This document shows positions 1 to 6,662 of a DNA stretch of 17,745 nt, piece after piece. Made by a program: the position numbers and the translations under genes. Below the pieces are notes generated by a model. That model was not told the origin of the DNA and searched no databases. It saw nothing but the letters and a program-made list of their open reading frames with translations. This DNA comes from Treponema sp. UBA6367 (GTDB taxonomy: Bacteria > Spirochaetota > Spirochaetia > Treponematales > Treponemataceae), in assembly GCA_002437725.1 (NCBI GenBank), contig DJRF01000028.1:1-17745 (forward strand). Reading direction: 5' to 3'. How positions within the stretch are numbered: position 1 is the first letter of the stretch; each line of letters opens with the position of its first letter.

Positions 1-13
1 TCGTTGACTTTTT

Positions 14-223
14 ATGGGAGAATTAAATAAACTTCCTCTAATTTTGCAGTCTGAATATTTTTACATTCCTCGCGGACGCGTTGTGTTTCATAAAAATACA
101 GGCAGATTTACAATTCTTCATGGCGGATTAAAAAAACGGGAACTTAATAAAATCGGTAAATTTTTCTGTATTCCAAAAGAGCTTACTGATTTTGATACAG
201 ATTTTCATTATAAAATAATTTAG
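14..223 (+). CDS. Short protein of unknown function (69 aa)
   Basis: A small basic protein whose central part reads PRGRVVFHKNTGRF (about residues 19-32) and which ends in DTDFHYKII. From memory, short bacterial proteins with a PRGR(V)-(Y/F)-x-x-x-T-x-(R/K)-F block and a C-terminal D-x-HY exist with no established function; I cannot confirm membership. No signal peptide or membrane segment is visible. An in-frame TGA at 5-7 means the ORF does not continue in from the left. The ATG at 14 has no Shine-Dalgarno in the 13 visible bases; the GGGAG at 16-20 lies inside the ORF, so the true start could differ. The gene converges with the WYL regulator, 17 bp away, with no clear terminator between them. 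Confidence 0.5.
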   Translation: MGELNKLPLILQSEYFYIPRGRVVFHKNTGRFTILHGGLKKRELNKIGKFFCIPKELTDFDTDFHYKII

Positions 224-240
224 GGATAACTAGTTTGAAT

Positions 241-1278
241 TTATTTTATCTTTTTCCATAAAATTGTAATTTCTTCTTTCCATCTTTTTACCAGTTTTTT
301 TGGAGCAAGAGGTTCTGCTTGAGAACCCCAAGAAAAAATCAACTGAAGCACCTTGTCAAATTGGCTTGAAGAAAAAGTTATTGTTGTGGATTTTTCATCG
401 TCTTTAAATTTTTGATCATCTGCCCATTTGTGAAGTTTTATCCAATCTTTTGCATATCCTGTGAAGCGGATTTTATATTTTTCAACATTATCGGTTTTGA
501 ATGCTCCAAGTCTGCCGCCACCACAATAATTATTGAAATCATATTTTTCGGGAAGTTTAAATTCTTCTTCTGTAATTACGATGTCTGTCATAAAATTCAA
601 ATCGTATAAAAGAACACAATCCGCATATTCGCTATATGCAAAAAGATACACAGAACCGTTGTCAAGAATAAGCTGAAAAGGCCATACAAGACGTTCTGCT
701 TCATTGTTTGTGTATGGCTTTGTGTAGCGAAATTGAATTTTACGATTTTTTGATAAGGCTTCGTTTATTTTGTCCCAGTTTTTTACATTGATGTCATATT
801 CCATTTGAGGAGCAACAATTACGCGTCCAGAAGACAAAACTGAATCTTCTTTTGCGACTTTTGGTTCAAGAAAATAAATCAGTTTTGTAATGCTTTCAAA
901 AAGTGGAGTATTTTGGTACTGCTGCAAAAGTCCTTTTAGGCTCGCCACAAGCGCGATATTTTTTTTAGTTTCATTAGAATAGATTTCATCGACAGTTTTT
1001 TTTATTGCATAGCTTCCGTGTATTTGTTTTTCTTCTATCAAATCCATATCTTTTAAAGTTCGGACTGCTCTAAGAATTGTTATGTTGGAAGTTTGAAAAT
1101 GATTTTCAAAGTATTTTGAATTGTATTTTATTTCCGGGTGTTTTGGCGCATCTCGTAAGATGCGAAGAATTTCATAGCAGCGTTCGTCTAGTTTTGGATT
1201 TAAAAGTTTTTCAATTTTTTTTTCATCGCGTTTTTCTTGGCGGATTCTTTTTTCTTCTGAGGAAAGAGGTTTTGTCAT
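241..1278 (-). CDS. WYL-domain transcriptional regulator
   Basis: A 345-residue protein. Residues 1-30 are highly charged, 31-92 form a winged helix-turn-helix (DERCYEILRILRDA, then ITILRAVRTLKDMDLIEEK), and about 168-235 are a WYL domain (INEALSKNRKIQFRYT, ERLVWPFQLILDNGSVYLFA, LLYDLNFM), followed by a C-terminal alpha-beta region (WCX-like). WYL proteins are ligand- or nucleic-acid-responsive regulators, often of defence, stress or metabolic genes; the target here is unknown. The ATG has no Shine-Dalgarno. A TATACT -10 box ends 6 nt before it, so the message is probably leaderless. A perfect palindrome lies at the expected -35 region and suggests autoregulation. Divergent neighbours are a toxin-antitoxin pair, but nothing shows that they are its targets. 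Confidence 0.88.
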   Translation of the reverse strand: MTKPLSSEEKRIRQEKRDEKKIEKLLNPKLDERCYEILRILRDAPKHPEIKYNSKYFENHFQTSNITILRAVRTLKDMDLIEEKQIHGSYAIKKTVDEIYSNETKKNIALVASLKGLLQQYQNTPLFESITKLIYFLEPKVAKEDSVLSSGRVIVAPQMEYDINVKNWDKINEALSKNRKIQFRYTKPYTNNEAERLVWPFQLILDNGSVYLFAYSEYADCVLLYDLNFMTDIVITEEEFKLPEKYDFNNYCGGGRLGAFKTDNVEKYKIRFTGYAKDWIKLHKWADDQKFKDDEKSTTITFSSSQFDKVLQLIFSWGSQAEPLAPKKLVKRWKEEITILWKKIK

Positions 1279-1284
1279 ATTTTT

Positions 1285-1290
1285 AGTATA
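1285..1290 (-). promoter_or_regulatory. -10 box of the WYL regulator gene
   Basis: Read on the minus strand this is TATACT (5 of 6 to TATAAT), six bases before the ATG at 1278. The expected start point seven bases downstream is the A of the ATG, which fits a leaderless transcript. No good TTGACA-like -35 is seen at 16-18 bp (GACCAA at 17). That place is instead occupied by a palindrome, so an activator or autoregulator may act here. Confidence 0.45.
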
Positions 1291-1310
1291 TCATAGATTT
1301 TTATAAATTG

Positions 1311-1333
1311 GTCTATCATTTTTTGTGATAGAC
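1311..1333. promoter_or_regulatory. Palindromic operator candidate upstream of the WYL gene
   Basis: A perfect inverted repeat: GTCTATCA (1311-1318), a 7-base spacer, and TGATAGAC (1326-1333). The site covers the -35 region of the WYL promoter. Spacing and symmetry fit a dimeric winged-helix regulator, and the WYL protein itself is the natural candidate. It has no U-tract on either side that would make it a good terminator. Confidence 0.5.
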
Positions 1334-1454
1334 TTCGGGTTAGCGATGTGCAGGGCGGCGCAGCCGTTGCGAGCGGAGCGAGCAATGAGCGTTTAGCGGA
1401 ACCCGGAACGTAGCGACCTGAGCGAGCTTTGCGAAGTGAGGGTAACCTTCGGCT
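1331..1454. repeat. GC-rich structured intergenic island, probable dispersed repeat
   Basis: This block is far richer in G and C than the surrounding AT-rich DNA. It contains two copies of GAGCGAGC (1376-1383, 1420-1427), two of TTAGCG (1340-1345, 1393-1398), a CGGC-GCA-GCCG hairpin around 1356-1366, an inverted pair CGGGTT (1336-1341) / AACCCG (1400-1405), and the direct pair CTTCGG (1334-1339 and 1448-1453) near its edges. An open frame through it on the minus strand has the low-complexity look of translated repeat and is not taken as a gene. The layout suggests a REP/MITE-like intergenic repeat, but only one copy is in the window. Confidence 0.5.
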
Positions 1455-1468
1455 TTTTATTTTTAAAC

Positions 1469-1497
1469 TTGACAATATGACTATTTATGACTATGAT
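1469..1497 (+). promoter_or_regulatory. Strong sigma-70-type promoter of the toxin-antitoxin operon
   Basis: TTGACA (1469-1474), a 17-bp spacer, and TATGAT (1492-1497). The box pair is close to consensus. Two direct copies of ATGACTAT (1477-1484 and 1487-1494), ten bases apart and so on the same helix face, lie across the spacer and -10. An ACTAT/ATAGT inverted pair (1490-1494, 1506-1510) overlaps the start region. Both are reasonable contacts for autorepression by the Phd/YefM antitoxin, which is the usual control of such operons. Confidence 0.7.
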
Positions 1498-1544
1498 ATA
1501 ACTGTATAGTGGTTGTAGGGTTTGTTTTTTTTATGGGAGGCGCG

Positions 1545-1850
1545 ATGACAGCTCCACTTTATGATGTAAAAGCGAAATTAAGCGAATATATAACGTATGC
1601 TGAAAATGGCGAGATTGTTGAAATTACAAAGCATGGAACGGTTTCGGCGGTGATAATCAGCAAAAAAGATTTTGATGAAAACTACAAAAAGCCTGTGAAA
1701 AAGAATCCTGTGGAGGAATTGCGCAAATGGCGGGCGGGATTGTCTGATAAGGATATAGAAGAATGTTTTGGCGATGAATATTCTAATATTTTGGAACAAC
1801 AGCGAAAAGAGAGCCGATTTGAGAAAGAAAGGGGAGATTCATGTCTATAA
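1545..1850 (+). CDS. Phd/YefM-family antitoxin
   Basis: A 101-residue antitoxin of a type II toxin-antitoxin pair. Residues 1-40 (LYDVKAKLSEYITYAENGE, then VEITKHGTVSAVIISKKDF) are the Phd/YefM DNA-binding fold. The charged C-terminal tail from about 50 (EELRKWRAGL to RKESRFEKERGD) would wrap the toxin. The start at 1545 is chosen because GGGAGG at 1535-1540 sits 4 bases before it and the Phd fold begins there; an earlier in-frame start at 1509 would add 12 residues that include the ribosome-binding site. The gene overlaps the toxin start by 10 nt, typical of coupled translation. The protein probably represses its own promoter. Confidence 0.9.
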   Translation: MTAPLYDVKAKLSEYITYAENGEIVEITKHGTVSAVIISKKDFDENYKKPVKKNPVEELRKWRAGLSDKDIEECFGDEYSNILEQQRKESRFEKERGDSCL

Positions 1851-2269
1851 TTTATACGTTAGATACAAATATAATTTCTGAACTTACAAAACCTAGACCA
1901 AGTGAAAAAATGTTGAGTATGTTGGAGTCAAAAACAGCGTTTTGTAGTATATGTGCACCTGTTTGGTATGAGGCAATAAAGGGGCTTGAAGCAATGCCTG
2001 AAGGAAGAAAAAAACAGTCTGCGGAAATTATTACTTACGATTATATTCAAGGAACTTATCCAATTATTAATTATGATAAACATGCGGCAAGTATGCATGC
2101 AAAGATTTTTTCTGAATTAAAGAAACATGGTAAAATTCCACCAACTATAGATGCTATGATTGCTTCCATCGCAATGTCGAACAACTTGATTCTTGTGACT
2201 CGGAATGTGAAAGATTATGAGCCGATTCGGGAGCATTTTTCGCTTTGTGTTGAAAATTGGTTTGAATAA
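1841..2269 (+). CDS. vapC: VapC-like PIN-domain toxin ribonuclease
   Basis: A 142-residue PIN domain, the usual length for VapC. The metal-binding acidic set is visible: D8 in YTLDTNIISEL, E44 in VWYEAIKG, D104 in PPTIDAMIASIA, and N122/D125 in LVTRNVKDYEPI. PIN toxins are Mg-dependent RNases that cut tRNA or rRNA when the antitoxin is degraded; the target here cannot be read from the sequence. GGGGAG at 1831-1836 precedes the ATG inside the end of the antitoxin gene. No catalytic residue is missing, so the toxin should be active. Pairing of a Phd/YefM antitoxin with a PIN toxin is common. Confidence 0.92.
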   Translation: MSIIYTLDTNIISELTKPRPSEKMLSMLESKTAFCSICAPVWYEAIKGLEAMPEGRKKQSAEIITYDYIQGTYPIINYDKHAASMHAKIFSELKKHGKIPPTIDAMIASIAMSNNLILVTRNVKDYEPIREHFSLCVENWFE

Positions 2270-2292
2270 TCGTTGGGTGATCTTTGCTGTAA

Positions 2293-2321
2293 TTGAAAAT
2301 AACGCGATATTTTTGTAGAAT
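2293..2321 (+). promoter_or_regulatory. Promoter of fhs
   Basis: TTGAAA (2293-2298), a 17-bp spacer, and TAGAAT (2316-2321), 5 of 6 matches in each box. It starts only 24 bases after the vapC stop, and transcription would begin about 26 bases before the fhs ATG. So fhs can be expressed independently of the toxin-antitoxin operon. Confidence 0.6.
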
Positions 2322-2353
2322 AGAAATATTATTTCTTGCATGAGGTTGGTTTG

Positions 2354-4036
2354 ATGACAGATATTGAAATTGCTCAGAAAAATGTGATGGTTCCGATTTC
2401 GGATGTTGCTGAAAAGATTGGAATAAAACCGGAGGAACTTGAGCTTTACGGACCTTACAAAGCAAAGCTTACAATGAAAAAACTTAGGGAACTTCAGGAT
2501 AAGGCTGCGGATTCTTCTAAACGCGGAAAATTGATTTTAGTTACTGCGATTACTCCAACTCCTGCTGGAGAAGGAAAATCTACTGTTTCTATTGGTCTTG
2601 GCGATGGACTTAGAAAGATTGGAAAAAAATCAGTAATTGCATTGCGAGAACCTTCTCTTGGACCTTGTTTTGGTGTAAAAGGCGGTGCTTGTGGCGGCGG
2701 TTACGCTCAGATTGTTCCGATGGAAGACATAAATCTTCATTTTACTGGTGATATTCACGCTATTTCTATTGCAAACAACCTGATTGCGGCTCTTATTGAT
2801 AATCATATTCAGCAGGGAAATGAGCTGGGGATTGATCCGCGCACAATTTCTTGGAAACGTTGTGTTGACCTGAATGACCGCCAGCTTAGAAATATTGTTG
2901 ATGGGCTTGGGAACAGAACTGATGGAACACCTCGTGAAGACCATTTTCAGATAACTGTAGCTTCGGAAATTATGGCGATTATTTGTCTCAGCCGTTCAAT
3001 CACTGAATTAAAGGAAAGAATTTCTAACATCATTATTGGAAAAAATTACAATAAGGAAAATGTAAAGTTCGGTGATTTGAAATGTACTGGAGCAGTTGCT
3101 TCTTTGTTGAAAGATGCGATTAGACCTAACCTTGTTCAGACTTTGGAAAAAAATCCGGCTTTTGTTCACGGCGGTCCTTTTGCAAATATTGCTCACGGAT
3201 GTAATTCTGTGAACGCAACTTTGAGCGCTCTTGCTTGTGGTGATTGTGTTGTTACGGAAGCTGGCTTTGCTGCGGATCTTGGCGCTGAAAAATTTATGGA
3301 TATTAAATGCCGCGCTGCCGGACTTGAGCCAAGTGCAGTTGTTATTGTTGCCACAATCCGCGCGTTGAAGATGCATGGCGGCGTTGCGAAAACTGAGCTT
3401 TCAAAGCCAAATGTTGACGCGCTGGAAAAAGGGTTTGAAAACTTAAAAGCGCATATTGGAAATATTTCTAAGTTTGGGGTTCCGAGCGTTGTTGCGGTGA
3501 ATAAATTTATTACTGACACAGAAGAAGAGATTGCTCTTCTTGAAAAACTCTGTAAAGACAACGGTTCTCAGGCTGTTCTGTGCGAAGGCTGGGGAAAGGG
3601 CAGTGAAGGCACTGTTGAACTTGCGAAAGCTGTTTGTGAAATCGTAGATTCTGGAAAAGCAAATTTCCATTATCTTTACGAAGATGAGCTTTCTTTGGAT
3701 AAAAAGATTGAAAAAATCGCAAAAGAAATATATCACGCTAGTTCAGTGGAATTTGATAATAAAGCTCTAAAAAAGCTTAAGGATTTTGAAACTCAAGGAT
3801 ATGGAAAACTTCCTGTTTGTATTGCAAAAACCCAAAATTCCATAAGCCACGATCCAAAACTTATTGGTGCTCCAAGTGGTTATGTTTTTCCGGTTCGCGA
3901 TGTGCAGCTTTATGCTGGCGCAGGTTTTGTTGTCGCGCTTGCCGGTGACATTATGACAATGCCGGGACTTCCAAAAGCACCTGCCGCACTTAACATAGAT
4001 GTTGATGATGACGGTGTGATTTCTGGATTGTTCTAA
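2354..4036 (+). CDS. fhs: Formate-tetrahydrofolate ligase
   Basis: A 560-residue enzyme that makes 10-formyl-tetrahydrofolate from formate, ATP and tetrahydrofolate in the cytoplasm, feeding purine and one-carbon metabolism. Length matches the family (about 555-560). The ATP loop TPTPAGEGKST is at 67-77. Other family blocks are REPSLGPCFGVKGGACGGGY, MEDINLHFTGDIHAI, IDNHIQQGNELGID and NDRQLRNIVDGLGN. The ATG at 2354 is chosen because GAGG (2342-2345) lies 8 bases upstream; an in-frame ATG at 2336 would swallow that site. It has its own promoter and ends 6 bases before a strong hairpin. In treponemes and acetogens this enzyme can also serve formate use, but no other pathway gene is nearby. Confidence 0.97.
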   Translation: MTDIEIAQKNVMVPISDVAEKIGIKPEELELYGPYKAKLTMKKLRELQDKAADSSKRGKLILVTAITPTPAGEGKSTVSIGLGDGLRKIGKKSVIALREPSLGPCFGVKGGACGGGYAQIVPMEDINLHFTGDIHAISIANNLIAALIDNHIQQGNELGIDPRTISWKRCVDLNDRQLRNIVDGLGNRTDGTPREDHFQITVASEIMAIICLSRSITELKERISNIIIGKNYNKENVKFGDLKCTGAVASLLKDAIRPNLVQTLEKNPAFVHGGPFANIAHGCNSVNATLSALACGDCVVTEAGFAADLGAEKFMDIKCRAAGLEPSAVVIVATIRALKMHGGVAKTELSKPNVDALEKGFENLKAHIGNISKFGVPSVVAVNKFITDTEEEIALLEKLCKDNGSQAVLCEGWGKGSEGTVELAKAVCEIVDSGKANFHYLYEDELSLDKKIEKIAKEIYHASSVEFDNKALKKLKDFETQGYGKLPVCIAKTQNSISHDPKLIGAPSGYVFPVRDVQLYAGAGFVVALAGDIMTMPGLPKAPAALNIDVDDDGVISGLF

Positions 4037-4042
4037 TTAAAT

Positions 4043-4126
4043 AAAAAAGACTATAAGAATATATGAAAATACTTTAAAAAAGGACTGGTTTTTTAAAAGT
4101 ATTTCATATTGCTTATAGTCTTTTTT
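4043..4126. terminator. Long bidirectional terminator between fhs and tRNA-Arg
   Basis: The outer arms are exact: AAAAAAGACTATAAG (4043-4057) and CTTATAGTCTTTTTT (4112-4126). The inner arms 4058-4081 and 4089-4110 pair almost fully, leaving a 7-base loop (ggactgg, 4082-4088). A run of six U follows the stem whichever strand is read, so it can stop both fhs and the convergent tRNA. Its right edge touches the 3' end of the tRNA. Confidence 0.9.
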
Positions 4127-4199
4127 GACCCAGATGCGAGTCGAACGCACGACCTACCGCTTAGGAGGCGGTTGCTCTATCCAACTGAGCTACAGGATC
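4126..4199 (-). tRNA. tRNA-Arg, anticodon CCT
   Basis: On the minus strand the full cloverleaf can be drawn: acceptor GATCCTG / CTGGGTC, D-arm GCTC-AGTTGGATA-GAGC, anticodon stem ACCGC / GCGGT with loop CTCCTAA (anticodon at 4163-4165), and T-arm GTGCG-TTCGACT-CGCAT. It reads AGG codons. The discriminator base is A and no CCA is encoded. One acceptor pair is a T6-T67 mismatch and another is T3-G70, so the stem is weaker than usual, while all the other stems are intact. It is transcribed toward the fhs terminator. Confidence 0.93.
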
Positions 4200-4226
4200 A
4201 ATTTAAGTTCTGTAAAACTTATTTTA

Positions 4227-4255
4227 ATTTTATAAAAAAAGAAAAAAATTGTCGA
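4227..4255 (-). promoter_or_regulatory. Candidate tRNA-Arg promoter overlapping the ACT-gene terminator
   Basis: On the minus strand: TCGACA (4255-4250), a 17-bp spacer that is mostly T, and TAAAAT (4232-4227). Each box matches consensus at 5 of 6. A start near 4220 leaves a leader of about 20 bases before the tRNA. The -35 box lies in the 3' arm of the terminator hairpin of the upstream operon. Confidence 0.45.
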
Positions 4256-4271
4256 GCCTTTTTAGGACAAT
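4241..4271 (-). terminator. Intrinsic terminator of the iorA-iorB-paaK-ACT operon
   Basis: On the minus strand, six bases after the ACT gene stop: stem ATTGTC (4271-4266) / GACAAT (4253-4248) with a 12-base loop that can pair a little further, followed at once by a run of T. A standard Rho-independent layout. Confidence 0.7.
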
Positions 4272-4276
4272 CTTTG

Positions 4277-4708
4277 CTATATATTTTCAAGTTGGCTGTC
4301 GTCAAGCATTTTTATTCTTTTATCTGTAAGTGCTTTTTCTGCTTTTTCAGAGTCTGTCGGACGAATAATCATGTATGCGCTATTTGTCTTTTTTCCAGTG
4401 AATCCGTACATATATTCTACGTTCGAACTTGCGTCGTTTAGAATTGAAAGAATTTCTTTTAGGCTTCCTGTTCTGTCTGGAATTTCAACAGCGATTACAT
4501 TTGCAATATTTACAACGTAGTTCATTTTTCTTAGCTGTTCCGCAACTTCTTGTGTTTTATCTACAATAATTCTTGCAATTCCAAAATCATAAGTATCTGC
4601 AAGCGATATTGCTTTTAAGTTTATATTTTTTTCTGCAATATCCTGCGTTAGTTTTAGCAATGTTCCAGGTTTGTTTTCCAAAAAAATTGAAAGTTGTTTA
4701 ATTGCCAT
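4277..4708 (-). CDS. Tandem ACT-domain amino-acid-binding protein
   Basis: A 143-residue protein made of two ACT domains and nothing else: the first at about 4-68 (IFLENKPGTLLKLTQDIAEK), the second at about 72-140 (VEIPDRTGSLKEILSIL). ACT domains bind small ligands, usually amino acids, at the loop around the PG or TG turn. Free-standing tandem ACT proteins are often found beside paaK and ior genes. The likely role, by inference, is sensing an aromatic or branched-chain amino acid or its acid and adjusting the operon enzymes. GGGGG lies a few bases before the ATG. It is the last gene of the operon, 71 bases after paaK, and a terminator follows. There is no DNA-binding domain, so direct repression of the operon is unlikely. 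Confidence 0.85.
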   Translation of the reverse strand: MAIKQLSIFLENKPGTLLKLTQDIAEKNINLKAISLADTYDFGIARIIVDKTQEVAEQLRKMNYVVNIANVIAVEIPDRTGSLKEILSILNDASSNVEYMYGFTGKKTNSAYMIIRPTDSEKAEKALTDKRIKMLDDSQLENI

Positions 4709-4779
4709 ATTTACCCCCTAAAGATAAAAAAATGCTTTGTAAAAATTGAAACTTGCTATTTGTGAGCAAATTTTAAAAA

Positions 4780-6093
4780 TTAATCGTGTAGTTTTCTGGT
4801 GTCTATTACGCGTTTTGCTTTTCCTTCCGAGCGATCAATTGATTTTGGCGCTACGAGAGTAACTTTTGCTTTTATTTGCAAAATTGTTAAAAGTTCTGCT
4901 TGAAGTTTTAGCTCTTGTTTGCGGACATCTGCAACTACATCGCTGAATTTTTCAGGTGTCATTTCAACTTTTATTTCAAATGTATCAGTGTTGTTTTCAC
5001 GGCCAACAATAATTTGATAATTAGCCGGATAATCATTTTGCAAAAGTACAGTTTCTATTTGGCTTGGGAATACATTAACTCCTCTTATTATTAGCATATC
5101 ATCAGTTCTTCCCATTGGTTTTGACATTCTTACAAAGGTTCTGCCGCAGCTGCACTTTTCGTGGTTTAAAACGCAAATATCTTTTGTTCTAAACCTCATA
5201 AGAGGAAACGCTTTTTTTGTTAAAGCAGTGAACACTAATTCACCTTTTTGTCCATCTGCAAGCTGTTTGCCAGTTTCAGGATCTATTGTTTCAACTATAA
5301 AGTGGTCTTCGTTTACGTGCATTCCTTTTTGTTCGCTGCATTCATAGGCAACTCCAGGACCCATTACTTCTGTAAGACCGTATATGTCATAGGCTTTTAT
5401 TCCTAATGATTTTTCAATGTCTTTTCGCATTCCTTCGGTCCATGGTTCTGCTCCAAAAATTCCTGCTTTTAACTTTATAAAGCTTGTGTCGTGTCCCATT
5501 TCTTTTAGGGTTTCGCCAAGATAGGCTGCATAAGACGGCGTGCAGCAAAGAATTGTAGAGCCGAAATCATGCATAAATGTTATTTGTCTTTGTGTGTTCC
5601 CAGAAGAAACGGGAATTACGGTTGCACCAAGTTTTTGCGCGCCTCCATGAATGCCAAAGCCGCCTGTAAACATTCCGTATCCATAGGCGTTTTGAACGAA
5701 ATCGTTTTCGCTTGCGCCGATTGCAACAAGCTGGCGCGCGCAGCAGTCGTTCCATATTTCAAGGTCTTCTGCTGTATAGCCTACAACTATCTGTTTGCCA
5801 GTTGTTCCGCTAGATGCGTGAAGTCTTACTACTTTTTCTAATGGACAGGCGAAAAGTCCATAAGGGTAGGTTTTACGCAAATCGTCTTTGCACGTAAATG
5901 GAATTTTTTCTAAATCTTCAAGACCTTTTATATCGTTCGGGCAGACACCTGCTTCTTTGCAGCGATTTCTGTAGTATTCAACGTTTTCGTAAACGTATTT
6001 AAACTGTTCAACAAGCCTTTTTCCTTGAAGCTCTTTAATTTTTTCGCAAGGCATTGTTTCTAAATCTGGCTGATAATATTTTTTTAAGCTCAT
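4780..6093 (-). CDS. paaK: Phenylacetate-CoA ligase family enzyme
   Basis: A 437-residue adenylate-forming ligase of normal length for PaaK. It shows SSGTTGK (94-100, phosphate loop), YGLTEVMGPG (238-247), FRTKD (301-305), the hinge region GRTDDMLIIRGVNVFPSQIE (328-347) and a C-terminal lysine in GKAKRV (K425 or K427). It joins arylacetates such as phenylacetate to CoA using ATP, or in this setting may act on the aryl-acetyl-CoA produced by IorAB, yielding ATP in the reverse direction. The direction and the exact aryl group are inference. An AGGA site lies in the end of iorB, and the gene begins 2 bases after the iorB stop, so the two are translated together. Confidence 0.92.
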   Translation of the reverse strand: MSLKKYYQPDLETMPCEKIKELQGKRLVEQFKYVYENVEYYRNRCKEAGVCPNDIKGLEDLEKIPFTCKDDLRKTYPYGLFACPLEKVVRLHASSGTTGKQIVVGYTAEDLEIWNDCCARQLVAIGASENDFVQNAYGYGMFTGGFGIHGGAQKLGATVIPVSSGNTQRQITFMHDFGSTILCCTPSYAAYLGETLKEMGHDTSFIKLKAGIFGAEPWTEGMRKDIEKSLGIKAYDIYGLTEVMGPGVAYECSEQKGMHVNEDHFIVETIDPETGKQLADGQKGELVFTALTKKAFPLMRFRTKDICVLNHEKCSCGRTFVRMSKPMGRTDDMLIIRGVNVFPSQIETVLLQNDYPANYQIIVGRENNTDTFEIKVEMTPEKFSDVVADVRKQELKLQAELLTILQIKAKVTLVAPKSIDRSEGKAKRVIDTRKLHD

Positions 6094-6095
6094 AA

Positions 6096-6662
6096 TTATT
6101 TTCTTCCTAAAGCAAACGCTTTTTTGTTTATTTCTAAAAATTTAGGTTTTACTTGCTTTTCGATTGCATTAAGCCACATCTCTTCTGAAAAATCTAAATA
6201 CTTTGAAAGTCTTCCCATGAGAACTATGTTTACGGCTTTTGAGCTTCCCGCTTGTTGTGCTAGCGTTAAGCAGTCTAAGGCGTCTACGTTAAATCCTTCA
6301 TCGCGCAATTTTTGCTCAAGGTGTTCTGGATAAGTTGCAATTCCTGTTATTACCGGCATAGGGTCAATTTGCTGAGTGTTTACAACTATTATGCCGTCTT
6401 TTTTTAAGAATTCAGTGTACCTGGCAGCTTCTAAAAGTTCAAAAGAAATTATAAAATCTGCTTCGCCTTTATCGATTATTGGGGAATAGACCTTATCTCC
6501 GTACCTTACATAAGTTACAACGGAGCCGCCTCTTTGGCTCATTCCATGAACTTCGCTGACTTTTACATCGAAACCTGCGTCCAGTAAAATTTGACCTAGC
6601 GTTTTTGATGCTAAAAGCGCTCCTTGTCCGCCGACTCCGACTATCATGATGTTTTTTACCAT
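6096..6662 (-). CDS. iorB: Indolepyruvate ferredoxin oxidoreductase, beta subunit
   Basis: A 188-residue gamma-type subunit of the 2-oxoacid:ferredoxin oxidoreductase family, normal for IorB. GVGGQG (9-14) and GMSQRGG (40-46) are family hallmarks of the CoA-binding/transfer subunit. With IorA it converts indolepyruvate, phenylpyruvate or hydroxyphenylpyruvate plus CoA to the arylacetyl-CoA, CO2 and reduced ferredoxin in the cytoplasm. The ATG directly follows the iorA TAA with no base between, and GGAG lies 8 bases upstream inside iorA. That tight junction supports equal production of the two subunits. Confidence 0.95.
   Translation of the reverse strand: MVKNIMIVGVGGQGALLASKTLGQILLDAGFDVKVSEVHGMSQRGGSVVTYVRYGDKVYSPIIDKGEADFIISFELLEAARYTEFLKKDGIIVVNTQQIDPMPVITGIATYPEHLEQKLRDEGFNVDALDCLTLAQQAGSSKAVNIVLMGRLSKYLDFSEEMWLNAIEKQVKPKFLEINKKAFALGRK

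Noticed and set aside
1275..1475. Minus-strand open frame of 66 codons through the GC-rich island
   Set aside because: The frame is a translation of repeat DNA (many R, S, A, P), covers the WYL promoter and palindrome, and has no ribosome-binding site.
1509..1544. Earlier start of the antitoxin gene at 1509
   Set aside because: The added residues are hydrophobic and encode the Shine-Dalgarno GGGAGG; the Phd fold starts right after 1545.
4741..4775. TTGCT/AGCAA hairpin between paaK and the ACT gene as a terminator
   Set aside because: The stem is only 5 bp and the T-run is 5 bases away; the ACT gene has no clear promoter of its own, so the operon probably reads through. At most an RNA-processing or attenuation hairpin.
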